From JAIDVZ01 sp964486285 (GTDB lineage: Bacteria > Verrucomicrobiota > Verrucomicrobiia > Opitutales > JAIRKQ01): DNA of 36,793 nt. The stretch spans positions 1 to 36,793 of the forward strand of contig CAZALH010000009.1 in assembly GCA_964486285.1 (NCBI GenBank), read 5' to 3'. Position numbers and translations under genes: made by a program. Of this stretch, positions 16,541 to 24,575 are shown one piece after another. Each line of letters starts with the position of its first letter. Position 1 is the first letter of the stretch. The notes under the pieces were generated by a model. The model was not told the origin of the DNA and made no database searches. It was given only the letters and a program-made list of their open reading frames with translations.

Positions 16541-17399
16541 CGTTATAGATATTGGATCAAGTTCAATTAAAGCTTCAATATATGAGCAAATATCCAATAA
16601 CAGTTACCATGAAAAAATATTTACAACTAACGACATTAGACTATTAAATCAAGACTCATACATAACATCACAAATTCAAAAAAATGCACTTGAAATTTTA
16701 CAAAAACTACTGACAATCGGAAAGAAAAATAACGCAATTAAAAACATTTGCATTGCGACGTGTGCTATGCGCTCAGCGGTAAACGCTGATTCTTTTATTA
16801 TTAGCACGAAACAAACACTGAATTTGCCGATACATGTACTTACAGGCATACAAGAAGCAACGCTAATTGCTCATGCTATACAACAACTGGAAAATGTTCA
16901 TTCATTTTTTTCATTTGATATTGGTGGTGGAAGTGTAGAATTTAATATCCTTGATAAGAATTTATTAATTTACTCATCAAGTAAAAATATTGGAACGATC
17001 AACATAAAACAACACCTCCAACGTAATTATTTGTTAAACAGTTTTGCAAACATTCAAGATTTTTGTTTAGAGAATATAAAAGAAATATATACTAATTTTA
17101 ATCTAATAGAATATCCGCTAATATGCACAGGAGGTTCTTTATTGATTGCAAAAAAAATCTTAGGTAAAAATAAAGACAATAAACTATCTTATAGAGAAAT
17201 ATATGAACTTTATCAAAAGATACAAAACATGAACATTTCTGAGCGAATAAATTTTGGAATTCCATCCGGGAAAAGTGATATATTTGATATTGCTTTAGCT
17301 ATTGTTTTAATAATGTTACAATTAACATCTCGCCAATATATTACAATATCACTTGCAAATGTACGCCATGGAGTAGTGCTTCATCACAAATGTTTTTAA
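16533..17399 (+). CDS. Exopolyphosphatase / pppGpp phosphatase family (single-module Ppx/GppA)
   Basis: 288 residues, just the catalytic ASKHA module without the C-terminal HD domain. YNVIDIGSSSIKASI is phosphate loop 1, CIATCAMRSAVNAD the family's ATxxxR-like segment, TGIQEATLIA carries the catalytic Glu (108), and FDIGGGSVEF (128-137) is phosphate loop 2. CTGGS lies near the C-terminus. It should hydrolyse polyphosphate or pppGpp; motif reading cannot choose between them. It overlaps the glycosyltransferase by 8 bases and rluD by 10, so the three are cotranscribed. Confidence 0.85.
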   Translation: MYNVIDIGSSSIKASIYEQISNNSYHEKIFTTNDIRLLNQDSYITSQIQKNALEILQKLLTIGKKNNAIKNICIATCAMRSAVNADSFIISTKQTLNLPIHVLTGIQEATLIAHAIQQLENVHSFFSFDIGGGSVEFNILDKNLLIYSSSKNIGTINIKQHLQRNYLLNSFANIQDFCLENIKEIYTNFNLIEYPLICTGGSLLIAKKILGKNKDNKLSYREIYELYQKIQNMNISERINFGIPSGKSDIFDIALAIVLIMLQLTSRQYITISLANVRHGVVLHHKCF

Positions 17400-18325
17400 C
17401 AAAATCTATGACCAAGATAGTCATTGCAGATATAAACACACCCATTCGCGCCGATAAGTTTTTAGCTTCTCAGTACTTAAACATTAGCAGAATGCAGATT
17501 AAAAAAACGTTCGATAATAATCAAATCCTATGCAATGGTGAAGTAATAAAACCAAAATATTTACTTAAAAATGGTGATATTTTAGAATTTGACAAGATAT
17601 ACTGCCCTGAAATCACTGCCATTCCCCATCATATTCCATTGGAAATTTTATATGAAGATGAACATATTATTGTAATCAATAAACCAATGGGAATAGTTGT
17701 ACATGCTGGAAATGGAACAATTTCACCGACACTCGTTGAAGGGGTTCTAGCACATTGTAACTTAAGTAAACTTGGTGGAACTATTCGACCAGGAGTAGTG
17801 CATAGATTAGATAAAGACACCACTGGCGCCATAATATTTGCTAAAACTGATGAAGCTTATTTACACTTAATACAATTATTTGCGGAACATAAAATTCATA
17901 AACAATATTTAGCGATCGTATGTGGAAGTTTTGATATATTTAGTGGCACAATTAATAAGCCAATCGGTCGCCACAAAACAATCAAAACAAAGATGTGCAT
18001 ACGCTCCGATGGTCGATCAGCGCTTACTGACTGGACGGTCTCAAAGGTGTTTAAACAAAAATTTTCCCTTTTAAAAATAAATATTCATACTGGGCGCACT
18101 CATCAAATTCGAGTACATTTATCAAGCATTGGGCACCCTATTTTAGGTGACCTTACTTACGGTTACAACCGCAATTTTGATGATCAAATTTATTTTGAAT
18201 ATCCTCTTTTGCATGCTCAAACCCTACAATTTAATCATCCAATTACAAAACAACCAACCACAGTTTCAGCTCCCTTATCATCGTATTTTCAGAGTGCATT
18301 GAGGGAATTAAATATAACTAGCTAA
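17390..18325 (+). CDS. rluD: RluA-family pseudouridine synthase (RluD-like)
   Basis: 311 residues. An N-terminal S4 RNA-binding domain (about 18-75; IRADKFLASQYLNISRMQIK) is followed by the synthase domain. The catalytic Asp141 lies in VVHRLDKDTTGAIIFAK. INKPMGIVVHAG and GRTHQIRVHLSSIGHPILGD are further RluA-class signatures. The S4-containing RluD members modify 23S rRNA helix 69; RluC is the main alternative, so the symbol is a best guess. ATG 17408 (MTKIV) is a second possible start. It is the last gene of the three-gene overlapping set. Confidence 0.85.
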   Translation: MFLTKSMTKIVIADINTPIRADKFLASQYLNISRMQIKKTFDNNQILCNGEVIKPKYLLKNGDILEFDKIYCPEITAIPHHIPLEILYEDEHIIVINKPMGIVVHAGNGTISPTLVEGVLAHCNLSKLGGTIRPGVVHRLDKDTTGAIIFAKTDEAYLHLIQLFAEHKIHKQYLAIVCGSFDIFSGTINKPIGRHKTIKTKMCIRSDGRSALTDWTVSKVFKQKFSLLKINIHTGRTHQIRVHLSSIGHPILGDLTYGYNRNFDDQIYFEYPLLHAQTLQFNHPITKQPTTVSAPLSSYFQSALRELNITS

Positions 18326-18390
18326 TTTAATTAAAAAACAAAAGGCAAACAAAAATATATTAAATCTCTGCAAAAACTAAAACTTATAGA

Positions 18391-19719
18391 TCAATACCAA
18401 TTATATTTTAAATGAACTGCGTAGCTATTAAACGTAGACATACCTAAATGATATAATTCCTCCTTAGAAAGCGTACTTAAATTTTCCCACCCTGTTCGGG
18501 GATCTAAAATCTTTTCTTGAGGCAAAGACATAATGCGTTCTTGCAATATAAGCAACCTCTTTAATGCAGGTACTATTTCAGATTCGGTTAATTTACAAGT
18601 ACAATAAATTTCTTCTAACTTTTTAATGTCAATTTTGATAAAAGCATCACACATATCTACATCTATAAACGGAGGGAAGCAATAATTTGTATACGTAATA
18701 CAGTCTACTGAATGCAACAACTTAGCTAACATATTGCAAAAAACATAATTGTGTTCTTCATAAAATTTCGTCACAAACCCATCTTCTAAATCTATAAGCG
18801 TATTAGGAATATCGCTAGCTAATTTTCGATTATTCGTCGGGAAACAAAAATCATGGTCAATTCCCCATGGACACCCCAAATGATCATACAAAATATTATA
18901 ATTATGCCTATCTGCTACCCCAAGTCAACAATCTTGTAATTGTAACCAAGTTAAGCGTCTAATATTTTCAGCAGTCATTTTTAAATGACCTTTTCTCAAT
19001 CTAGGCATTGACCAAACCACTAAATTCGACTTATTAGTAATTATTGCAGGGATCATTGGTAACATTACTTCTGGAGCACCAAGTTTTAGCATCAACTTTT
19101 GCACTGCTTGAACAGCTAAAGTCCGTCTGTAACTTCCGGTACGACTACCAATGCTAACAAATTGTATTTTTTCAGAATGCCACCCAGATATCGGATCAAA
19201 ATATCTTCCATAAAATTTGTCATAACGAACAGCAATTCTATCAGCACCATCATATGCACAAAATACCTTATTAGAGTTACCCTTCGCTAAGAACTTTAAT
19301 TTTAGTGATTTAAGATTTTTTAAACATATAGCATCAATCAGCATTAAAATATGTTCCGTTAAAATAGTAATATTGATACTCTGCTGTAAACCACGCAAAA
19401 ATTCAAAACCAACTATTTTATCCGTTTTTGATCTTACTAGACTACTAACAGAATCAAAATCACTTAAAGCGTAACATTTATCATTAACTTTAATACGAGG
19501 CGTACTACATAACGTTGATAGTGTATCATGAACCCCTCTTAATTCATTATTATTAAAACGATGGTAATTATCTTTAATTAATTTACTAATTTTAACCAAC
19601 ACTTTAAATAATTGTGTCTCACTTTGGCATAAAGTATTAACATCAACAATATTTTCATACAAATTAGATACTAATGACAAATATTTTGATAAATCCGGTT
19701 TGCTTTTTCTTAAAAACAT
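18391..19719 (-). pseudogene. PI3/4-kinase- or HipA-like kinase with an in-frame TGA
   Basis: 442 codon positions from ATG 19719, interrupted by one TGA at 18925-18927 with the frame unchanged on both sides. Before the stop are a glycine-loop-like LAKGNSNKVFCAYDG and RIAVRYDKFYG (candidate nucleotide Lys/Arg strand). Immediately after it is GVADRHNYNIL, then GIDHDFCFP. D-R-H-x-x-N plus I-D-x-D-F is the catalytic loop and metal motif of the PI3/4-kinase and HipA-like kinase fold. Both motifs are intact although translation would normally end before them. The TGA follows Cys and is followed by C (TGA-C), a leaky context in bacteria. It could be a fresh nonsense mutation, read-through, or a sequencing error. 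The gene itself also ends in TGA. Kinase assignment is from motifs only. Confidence 0.6.
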
Positions 19720-19738
19720 CAATACAATAATTGTATTG
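19720..19738. promoter_or_regulatory. Perfect 19-bp palindrome abutting the kinase-like start codon
   Basis: CAATACAAT-A-ATTGTATTG, two 9-base arms around one base, touches the ATG of the minus-strand kinase-like gene. It occupies the place where a ribosome site should be, and on that strand it includes TACAAT, a plausible -10 hexamer. It could be an operator, or a hairpin that hides the start. No Shine-Dalgarno sequence is visible. Confidence 0.4.
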
Positions 19739-20112
19739 CATTATTAACTAATAATCAATATTAAACCACGTCAGTACTTAACTATAATTATTCTTAATGC
19801 AGCTGCCACAATTCAGTAAAAAAACTGCAAAATAAAACGGGATTCCAATAAAATTGGACAAAGAAACGATTCTAAACAACAAATAAAAAATTTTTTGAAG
19901 TAAGTTTATTGAAATTTTAAACCTAATTTTACTATTTAAGGTTAATATCCCTTTAATTACATACCAAAAAAAACTTAAACACATATCTTTTTTTGTTAAA
20001 AACAAGTATTGACAAATAAATTAAAACAACAATAAATAACACAAAAATATATAAAGCTAGCTATAACTAATGTGGCCGATTTAAAAGTTTATAATCAAAA
20101 GAATAATGTAAA
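19739..20112. other. Divergent intergenic region of about 370 bp
   Basis: It lies between the start of the kinase-like gene and the start of the 410-residue orphan, so it must hold promoters for both. A TTGACA is present near its right end. A hydrophobic 75-codon minus-strand frame (19778-20005) lacks any convincing ribosome site or similarity and I do not call it a gene. Confidence 0.5.
20009..20038 (+). promoter_or_regulatory. Candidate promoter for the 410-residue orphan gene
   Basis: A consensus -35 TTGACA (20009-20014) is followed after 17-18 bases by an A/T-rich, imperfect -10 (ATAAAT at 20032-20037 or TAAATA at 20033-20038). The start codon is 75 bases downstream. Confidence 0.35.
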
Positions 20113-21345
20113 ATGGAAGCTACACGTACACAATATAGCAATCCAAATAACCAGTTAGCAAATTTAGATCCTAACCAATTATGCGAATTATTAGAGTCAG
20201 CTGAGAAAGGCAAGATCGCCTACATGAGTATGAGGAAGGACAATATTTGGAGAAGAATTCATACAAGCAATGATCAGGACATATTGAGATTATTATCCAT
20301 AACACATACAGCATTAGTATTCCCTAACGTTAAAAACTTAGAACAGTCTATAAACAGTCGCACATGTGAAAAATTGGATACAGCATTAAGTAGTACACGT
20401 ACTTTAGCGTGCGACTCAAGAATTGCATTATCACCGTCTACAAAAGAGAATCTTAATATTAATGATACGACCAAGAAAGATGCTATAGACGCTATTGATG
20501 ATATAAATCGACGCGGGATGATTATTATTGCCGATATGCAACAGAAAAATAAACACGATGTATTAAATACTGATGATGATATGCCAGCTCGACTGTTAAA
20601 TTATATATATGGTAGTAAATTTCAAGATTGGGCTAATAAAGGTAAAGTTCAAGGTTCTAATGATAAACAGAACAAGATCAATCCATCAAGGTTCCATTGC
20701 GGTATCGTATATGAAGGATATAATCAAATCGCTACTAAAACTTGGAATAATGGAATAACTTATTGTAAAAAAGCTCCTAATAGTGGTGAAGCTGTAGCTA
20801 TCATTAGCATAGGTTCAATGCCCAATAGAAAAAAGGAAAATTTTACTTTGGAAAAAGCTAACGGTTTAAGAGAGAAATTTAAAAAATTATGTGCTAGTAC
20901 TGATGAAAATGTCCGCCGGATAGTTGGAACTATGTGTACACTTATATCCCATGGGCATTTATTTAACCCAGACCTTTTAAAGGAATTTTTAAAAAACTTT
21001 ACTGAAAAAACAGAAAAAACATTTATTGAAATAATGAATTTAACAAAGGTTAATAAGGAGAATATGGAAACCGTTTCATGGACAAAAGAGGAGTTAGAGT
21101 GCATGTTTGGAACTCTACCAATAGATAAAAAAATTAACAAAGCAAAAGCTGAAGGGAAAGTTGAAGGCATTGTTGAAACTATTGAAGCAACACCTGGTGA
21201 TGATATTAGGACTGCAGTTTGGAAGTCCTTAAAATTAGATGATAAAACTAGAAATACTGTAATAACAGAACTTAACAAGCGTGGAATTATAATTGAAAAT
21301 ATAACTAAGCAACCAAGTGGACAACACAAAGCAAAAACAAGATAG
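20113..21345 (+). CDS. Hypothetical protein, island orphan (candidate effector)
   Basis: 410 residues; I do not recognise a family. It has no signal peptide and no membrane segment. The N-terminal 90 residues are helical (LDPNQLCELLESAEKGKIA). A linker rich in Ser/Thr/Asp follows, then a block with RFHCGIVYEGYNQIATKTW and SGEAVAIISIGSMPN that looks like a folded beta-containing core. A helical C-terminal third has two segments ending GKVEGIVETIEATPGD and TVITELNKRGIIIENI. The last 11 residues are basic. It is the only plus-strand gene of the island and stands alone, with a candidate promoter upstream and a clear hairpin terminator downstream, which supports it being expressed. Host-directed function is inferred only from its neighbours. 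Confidence 0.75.
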   Translation: MEATRTQYSNPNNQLANLDPNQLCELLESAEKGKIAYMSMRKDNIWRRIHTSNDQDILRLLSITHTALVFPNVKNLEQSINSRTCEKLDTALSSTRTLACDSRIALSPSTKENLNINDTTKKDAIDAIDDINRRGMIIIADMQQKNKHDVLNTDDDMPARLLNYIYGSKFQDWANKGKVQGSNDKQNKINPSRFHCGIVYEGYNQIATKTWNNGITYCKKAPNSGEAVAIISIGSMPNRKKENFTLEKANGLREKFKKLCASTDENVRRIVGTMCTLISHGHLFNPDLLKEFLKNFTEKTEKTFIEIMNLTKVNKENMETVSWTKEELECMFGTLPIDKKINKAKAEGKVEGIVETIEATPGDDIRTAVWKSLKLDDKTRNTVITELNKRGIIIENITKQPSGQHKAKTR

Positions 21346-21360
21346 CACAGATTAAAGCAA

Positions 21361-21405
21361 TAACTGTTACTGATGCAATATAAAACACAAATTCAGTAAC
21401 AGTTA
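21361..21405. terminator. 13-bp inverted repeat after the orphan gene
   Basis: TAACTGTTACTGA (21361-21373) pairs perfectly with TCAGTAACAGTTA (21393-21405), with a 19-base loop. It begins 15 bases after the stop codon and is followed by CTTAATAATAAAA rather than a T run, so it may be a transcript-end stem rather than a classical intrinsic terminator. A third copy of TAACAGTTAC lies at 21601-21610, at the end of the convergent gene. The rest of the 260-base gap holds only a 7-bp hairpin (GGAAATA/TATTTCC, 21555-21571). Confidence 0.55.
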
Positions 21406-21606
21406 CTTAATAATAAAAGGCACATTTAAATTACAATATGCTACCACAAAGATAATAGATATTATGTTAGTATTAATATAGTTATATTTATTGGTGTTGT
21501 TTGTGTTAAAAGCAAGCCTATGGCGAACATTCAGCAAACAAAGGTAGCTCTAGTGGAAATATATTATTTCCGTATAGAAACTATTCACCAAAAATAAAGA
21601 TAACAG

Positions 21607-22242
21607 TTACTCTTTACATAATTGATCTAAAATATGAAGAGACTCCTGCACATCAGCAGGGTATTCTTCATCAGCGAGTAGATGCTGAACACATTTATTG
21701 ATCCCCTCTCGAGAATCTTTATTTACTGCACCTGATCTTATTAATTTTATAAGATCTTTAATTAAAGTATTCCAATGAGCCATTAAAGGTTCTGAATTGC
21801 GAATACCTCTAAGAGAGCTTACTAGCAATTCACGTGCATACGGCACAAGTGCCTCATCACCAAATACTGGACGATATTTCTCGCCAATAACGGCAAAAGT
21901 ACTAAGTATCGTTTGCTTTACTGGATCACTTTGCTGAGGCACTAGGATATGTTCTCTAAAAAGGGACCTCATTATATCAGCACGTCTTAACGGTGGCATT
22001 TCACAGTGCATAATCCCTTGTATCGCTAATTCACGTAATATACTACGTATTTCAACATCTACATAAGGATTATTAGATTTGTTATAAATTAGCCTAAAAA
22101 AATCTTCTTGTTGGTCTTTAGGACATGATAATGGTTCATGACCATTTATATTTAAAATAAATCTACCAATAATATAGCAAGAAAGAGCTTTAAAATCTTT
22201 TAAAGCCGGATCAATTCTATAGTCTAACGGTGGAACAAACAT
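21607..22242 (-). CDS. Hypothetical protein, C-terminal half of a probable split gene
   Basis: About 211 residues from ATG 22242, or 219 if read from TTG 22266. It is mostly helical, without a signal peptide or recognisable catalytic motif; segments include FKALSCYIIGRFILNINGHEP and QTILSTFAVIGEKYRPVFGD. The ATG has no Shine-Dalgarno sequence: it is preceded by the nine-T run and AGTAAA. The open frame reaches upstream across that run and overlaps the end of the preceding frame. I infer that it is the C-terminal part of one 372-residue protein with the 22247-22726 frame. No function can be proposed from the sequence; its position beside the cyclase toxin gene suggests an effector or an accessory protein. 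Confidence 0.6.
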   Translation of the reverse strand: MFVPPLDYRIDPALKDFKALSCYIIGRFILNINGHEPLSCPKDQQEDFFRLIYNKSNNPYVDVEIRSILRELAIQGIMHCEMPPLRRADIMRSLFREHILVPQQSDPVKQTILSTFAVIGEKYRPVFGDEALVPYARELLVSSLRGIRNSEPLMAHWNTLIKDLIKLIRSGAVNKDSREGINKCVQHLLADEEYPADVQESLHILDQLCKE

Positions 22243-22246
22243 TTTA

Positions 22247-22726
22247 CTAAAAAAAAAGCGAATCAAGATACGGAGAATCTTTAGGAAAATTATCTATAAT
22301 ATAAGCAATATCACGAACTAGTGCTTTTACTCCATAGGAAGGTATTTCGTTAATAAAATGTTGAGCAATGCTATAACTTTTACCTTTGCCATAAAAAATT
22401 TCAAGTGCCGCTTTGTATGATTCTTCATTAAATTCTTCCGCTTTTGTTGCCTTTGCAGCAATGGGTGATAAAATACTCTCTAACCTTTTTTCTGAATACT
22501 CCTCAAATTGCTGATTTATAATACTTGCAGGTATAATAGATTTTTCTACAATACTTCTTTTATCCAAATCTACTTCTGAAGTTTCTGTAGCTTCAACATG
22601 CATCGGTACCTCCAAGTCATTCTTTATTTTAACTTGATCATTTATATCTTTCTCTGATGAATTTCCTTGTATATGTTCGATATACATTTTTTCTGGAGAT
22701 CTTTGTACATTATTTATACCGTCCAT
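22247..22726 (-). CDS. Hypothetical protein, N-terminal half of a probable split gene
   Basis: 159 residues. The start has a strong ribosome site (AAGGAAAGAGGA just before the ATG), unlike its downstream partner. The first 80 residues are acidic and look disordered (QGNSSEKDINDQVKIKNDL), as in many type III effectors. A helical part follows (EESYKAALEIFYGKGKSYSI, then GVKALVRDIAYIIDNF). The frame ends abruptly in LDSLFF-stop at a run of nine T. With eight T it would continue as SKMFVPPLDYRIDP into the next frame. It lies 121 bases downstream of the cyclase-like gene, on the same strand. I do not recognise the family. Confidence 0.65.
   Translation of the reverse strand: MDGINNVQRSPEKMYIEHIQGNSSEKDINDQVKIKNDLEVPMHVEATETSEVDLDKRSIVEKSIIPASIINQQFEEYSEKRLESILSPIAAKATKAEEFNEESYKAALEIFYGKGKSYSIAQHFINEIPSYGVKALVRDIAYIIDNFPKDSPYLDSLFF
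22249..22257 (-). other. T9 homopolymer at the junction of two reading frames
   Basis: Nine T on the coding strand (A on the plus strand) fall exactly where the first frame stops and the second becomes available. Removing one T, or adding two, fuses the frames. Runs of this length are known to promote RNA polymerase slippage in AT-rich bacteria, and are also common sites of indel mutation and of sequencing error. Confidence 0.65.
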
Positions 22727-22847
22727 ATTCCTCTTTCCTTATTTTTAAATCCTAATCTTAACATAAGAAATTACAATTTTTTCTTAAATGTCAAATCTTC
22801 ATATCTACTTCTATCAAACCATTTTTATCAAAGCATTTTAAACATAA

Positions 22848-24575
22848 TTATGACAGCACTTTTATCCAATCATTTGTCGTTATTAATGTATCCACTAACC
22901 TATCTGACAAAACACTATTGATAATACAAGTTTGCTTCATTCCACCACTGTTTTGTGGATTTTCTAAATTGTACAGATATGCTGCAAATTCTATATCGCT
23001 TCCAATTTTAACAACGTTTTCTTTCTCAATAGCATATAACGGGTATGAAGGACTCGCAGCAGGATTATTAAATTGCAACGCAGCTGCAGCTGCATGTTGT
23101 ATCGGCTGAAATGTTCGAACAATATCATAGTGATTTGACAAATCTTTTCTATATTTTTCCACACTTTCACTGTCCTCACTACCATAGCCCAATAACTGCG
23201 CATTAATCGCATCAATCGTTAGAATATCTCTTTTATCTGCAACTTCACCACCAAATTTTCCAAGATATTCATATTCATTATTATGCTCTTTTGGTAGTAT
23301 TGCTTTAACTGTTGCTGCACCCTCAACAGGACCATTATGTACAATACTAAACACGTCATAATCAGACACATAATACCTTTCTTGCTGAGCTCCTCCTTGG
23401 ATCTTATCATTTGTGACACCACTTGCTTTATCAGCATCTTCAGCTTTAGTAGGCCCAAGAACCTTTGTTGCTTCTGCAATAAAAGAACTAAACGCAATAT
23501 TTTCATGAAAAATACTTAAATCCTTAATTTCTGTCCAACCCTTTGAGTCACCGTCTGAATCTTTTGCACACTTCAAAAGAGTTGAATTCTTCTGACTTAT
23601 ATTGCTCTTAACTGCTTCTAAAGCCGCTTTTTCAATAGCACTTTCATCTTTTATTTCATCTTTTAAAGCAACTTGATAACGATATTCTTCATTACCAATT
23701 TTAAATTTACCTTGATAAATATAATGTTCTTTGCCCTCTATAGTGAGTTTTAAATAATATTCTGCACCGCCATTCTCTTTAGAATGCTCAACGTCTTTTT
23801 CAGCAGCATCTCGAGCATTCTCATCTGTAGCAATATTTCGTCTAGAAAATTCTGGATTTGAAGGTACTAACCCCTTAGTAAAACCAAAATAACTACTTTT
23901 AGCGTGACAGCTCATTGGTTTGGGAGCATATTTGTCAGGATGTTCCAAAACTCCTTTCTCCCCCAATGAATCAACATTTACGCCACACATAATTACTATG
24001 TCGCCATTCTTTTCCGCTCTTGTTTGACAGGCCTTAACAAAATCAAGATCGAAAGGAATGCTACCTTTACTAGCAAAATTATCAGAGTCTTTAATTGAAA
24101 AACATTTATCTCTGTTAATAGATGGATTATAACAATTAACAATTTGCTTAATTGAATTTTGTTCTATTTCTTTTAATTTTGGGTTTTCTCCTAATGTTTC
24201 TCTTACACCTACTTTAATATTTTTCCCTTCATTTGTCTCAGTTGCAATATATTCTTCAGTATTCATCGCTTTACGGAACTTTTGATAAAACTCTTGATAA
24301 AACTTTTGATAAAAATCTTCCGAGTGTCCTTCACCCACTAAGACTTTTGCCATAGCATCTGAAAAATCACGACCAACAGTAATACTTGCAGTTTTAAATG
24401 GATCAAATGCCTCCATGACTTCTGTTGACCGCCCTTCAAGGGAAGTACCTTTAAAAAGAGTTTGGGAAAATCCAATTTGGTCATATCCATCTTTTTTTTG
24501 CGTAATTGCTCTTTTATATGCTGTAGCTAAAGCTTTAGCCGATTCTGGTGTTATATTTTCTCCAACTCCATTCAT
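22848..24575 (-). CDS. Edema factor/CyaA/ExoY-like nucleotidyl cyclase toxin
   Basis: 575 residues from ATG 24575, which has GGGAGGAT just upstream; the frame opens at TTG 24593, but that codon lies inside the ribosome site. Numbering from 24575: K219-x4-H224-x-K226-S-S in APKPMSCHAKSSYFGF reproduces the spacing of edema factor K346, H351 and K353. GLVPSNPEFSR puts Arg245 exactly 19 residues after K226, where edema factor has K372. YYVSDYDVFSIV supplies the metal pair D405/D407 (D491/D493). QPIQHAAAAALQFNNPAA gives His494 and Asn503/504, 87 residues after the DYD against 84 for H577. Members make cAMP or other cyclic nucleotides inside host cells after activation by calmodulin or actin. No equivalent of R329 is obvious. 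The N-terminal 160 residues are unrecognised and there is no signal peptide, which would suit type III delivery. Confidence 0.75.
   Translation of the reverse strand: MNGVGENITPESAKALATAYKRAITQKKDGYDQIGFSQTLFKGTSLEGRSTEVMEAFDPFKTASITVGRDFSDAMAKVLVGEGHSEDFYQKFYQEFYQKFRKAMNTEEYIATETNEGKNIKVGVRETLGENPKLKEIEQNSIKQIVNCYNPSINRDKCFSIKDSDNFASKGSIPFDLDFVKACQTRAEKNGDIVIMCGVNVDSLGEKGVLEHPDKYAPKPMSCHAKSSYFGFTKGLVPSNPEFSRRNIATDENARDAAEKDVEHSKENGGAEYYLKLTIEGKEHYIYQGKFKIGNEEYRYQVALKDEIKDESAIEKAALEAVKSNISQKNSTLLKCAKDSDGDSKGWTEIKDLSIFHENIAFSSFIAEATKVLGPTKAEDADKASGVTNDKIQGGAQQERYYVSDYDVFSIVHNGPVEGAATVKAILPKEHNNEYEYLGKFGGEVADKRDILTIDAINAQLLGYGSEDSESVEKYRKDLSNHYDIVRTFQPIQHAAAAALQFNNPAASPSYPLYAIEKENVVKIGSDIEFAAYLYNLENPQNSGGMKQTCIINSVLSDRLVDTLITTNDWIKVLS
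24279..24314 (-). repeat. Three 12-bp tandem repeats inside the cyclase-like gene
   Basis: Three near-identical units of CTTTTGATAAAA (plus strand; the middle one has C for T at position 3) encode FYQK-FYQE-FYQK. They lie in the N-terminal region before the catalytic domain. The period of four residues would place the aromatics along one side of a helix. Confidence 0.8.

Noticed and set aside
18925..18927. TGA recoded as Trp (genetic code 4)
   Set aside because: rplI, waaA and the PPi-phosphofructokinase end in TGA at the expected protein length, and reading through in rplI and waaA would run into the next gene. Trp is encoded by TGG throughout.
18925..18927. TGA as selenocysteine
   Set aside because: No clear SECIS-like hairpin stands just downstream, and kinases of this fold have no known Sec at that position.
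19778..20005. 75-codon hydrophobic minus-strand frame
   Set aside because: It has no ribosome site, no recognisable features, and a composition (Phe, Leu, Ile, Lys) expected of translated AT-rich spacer.
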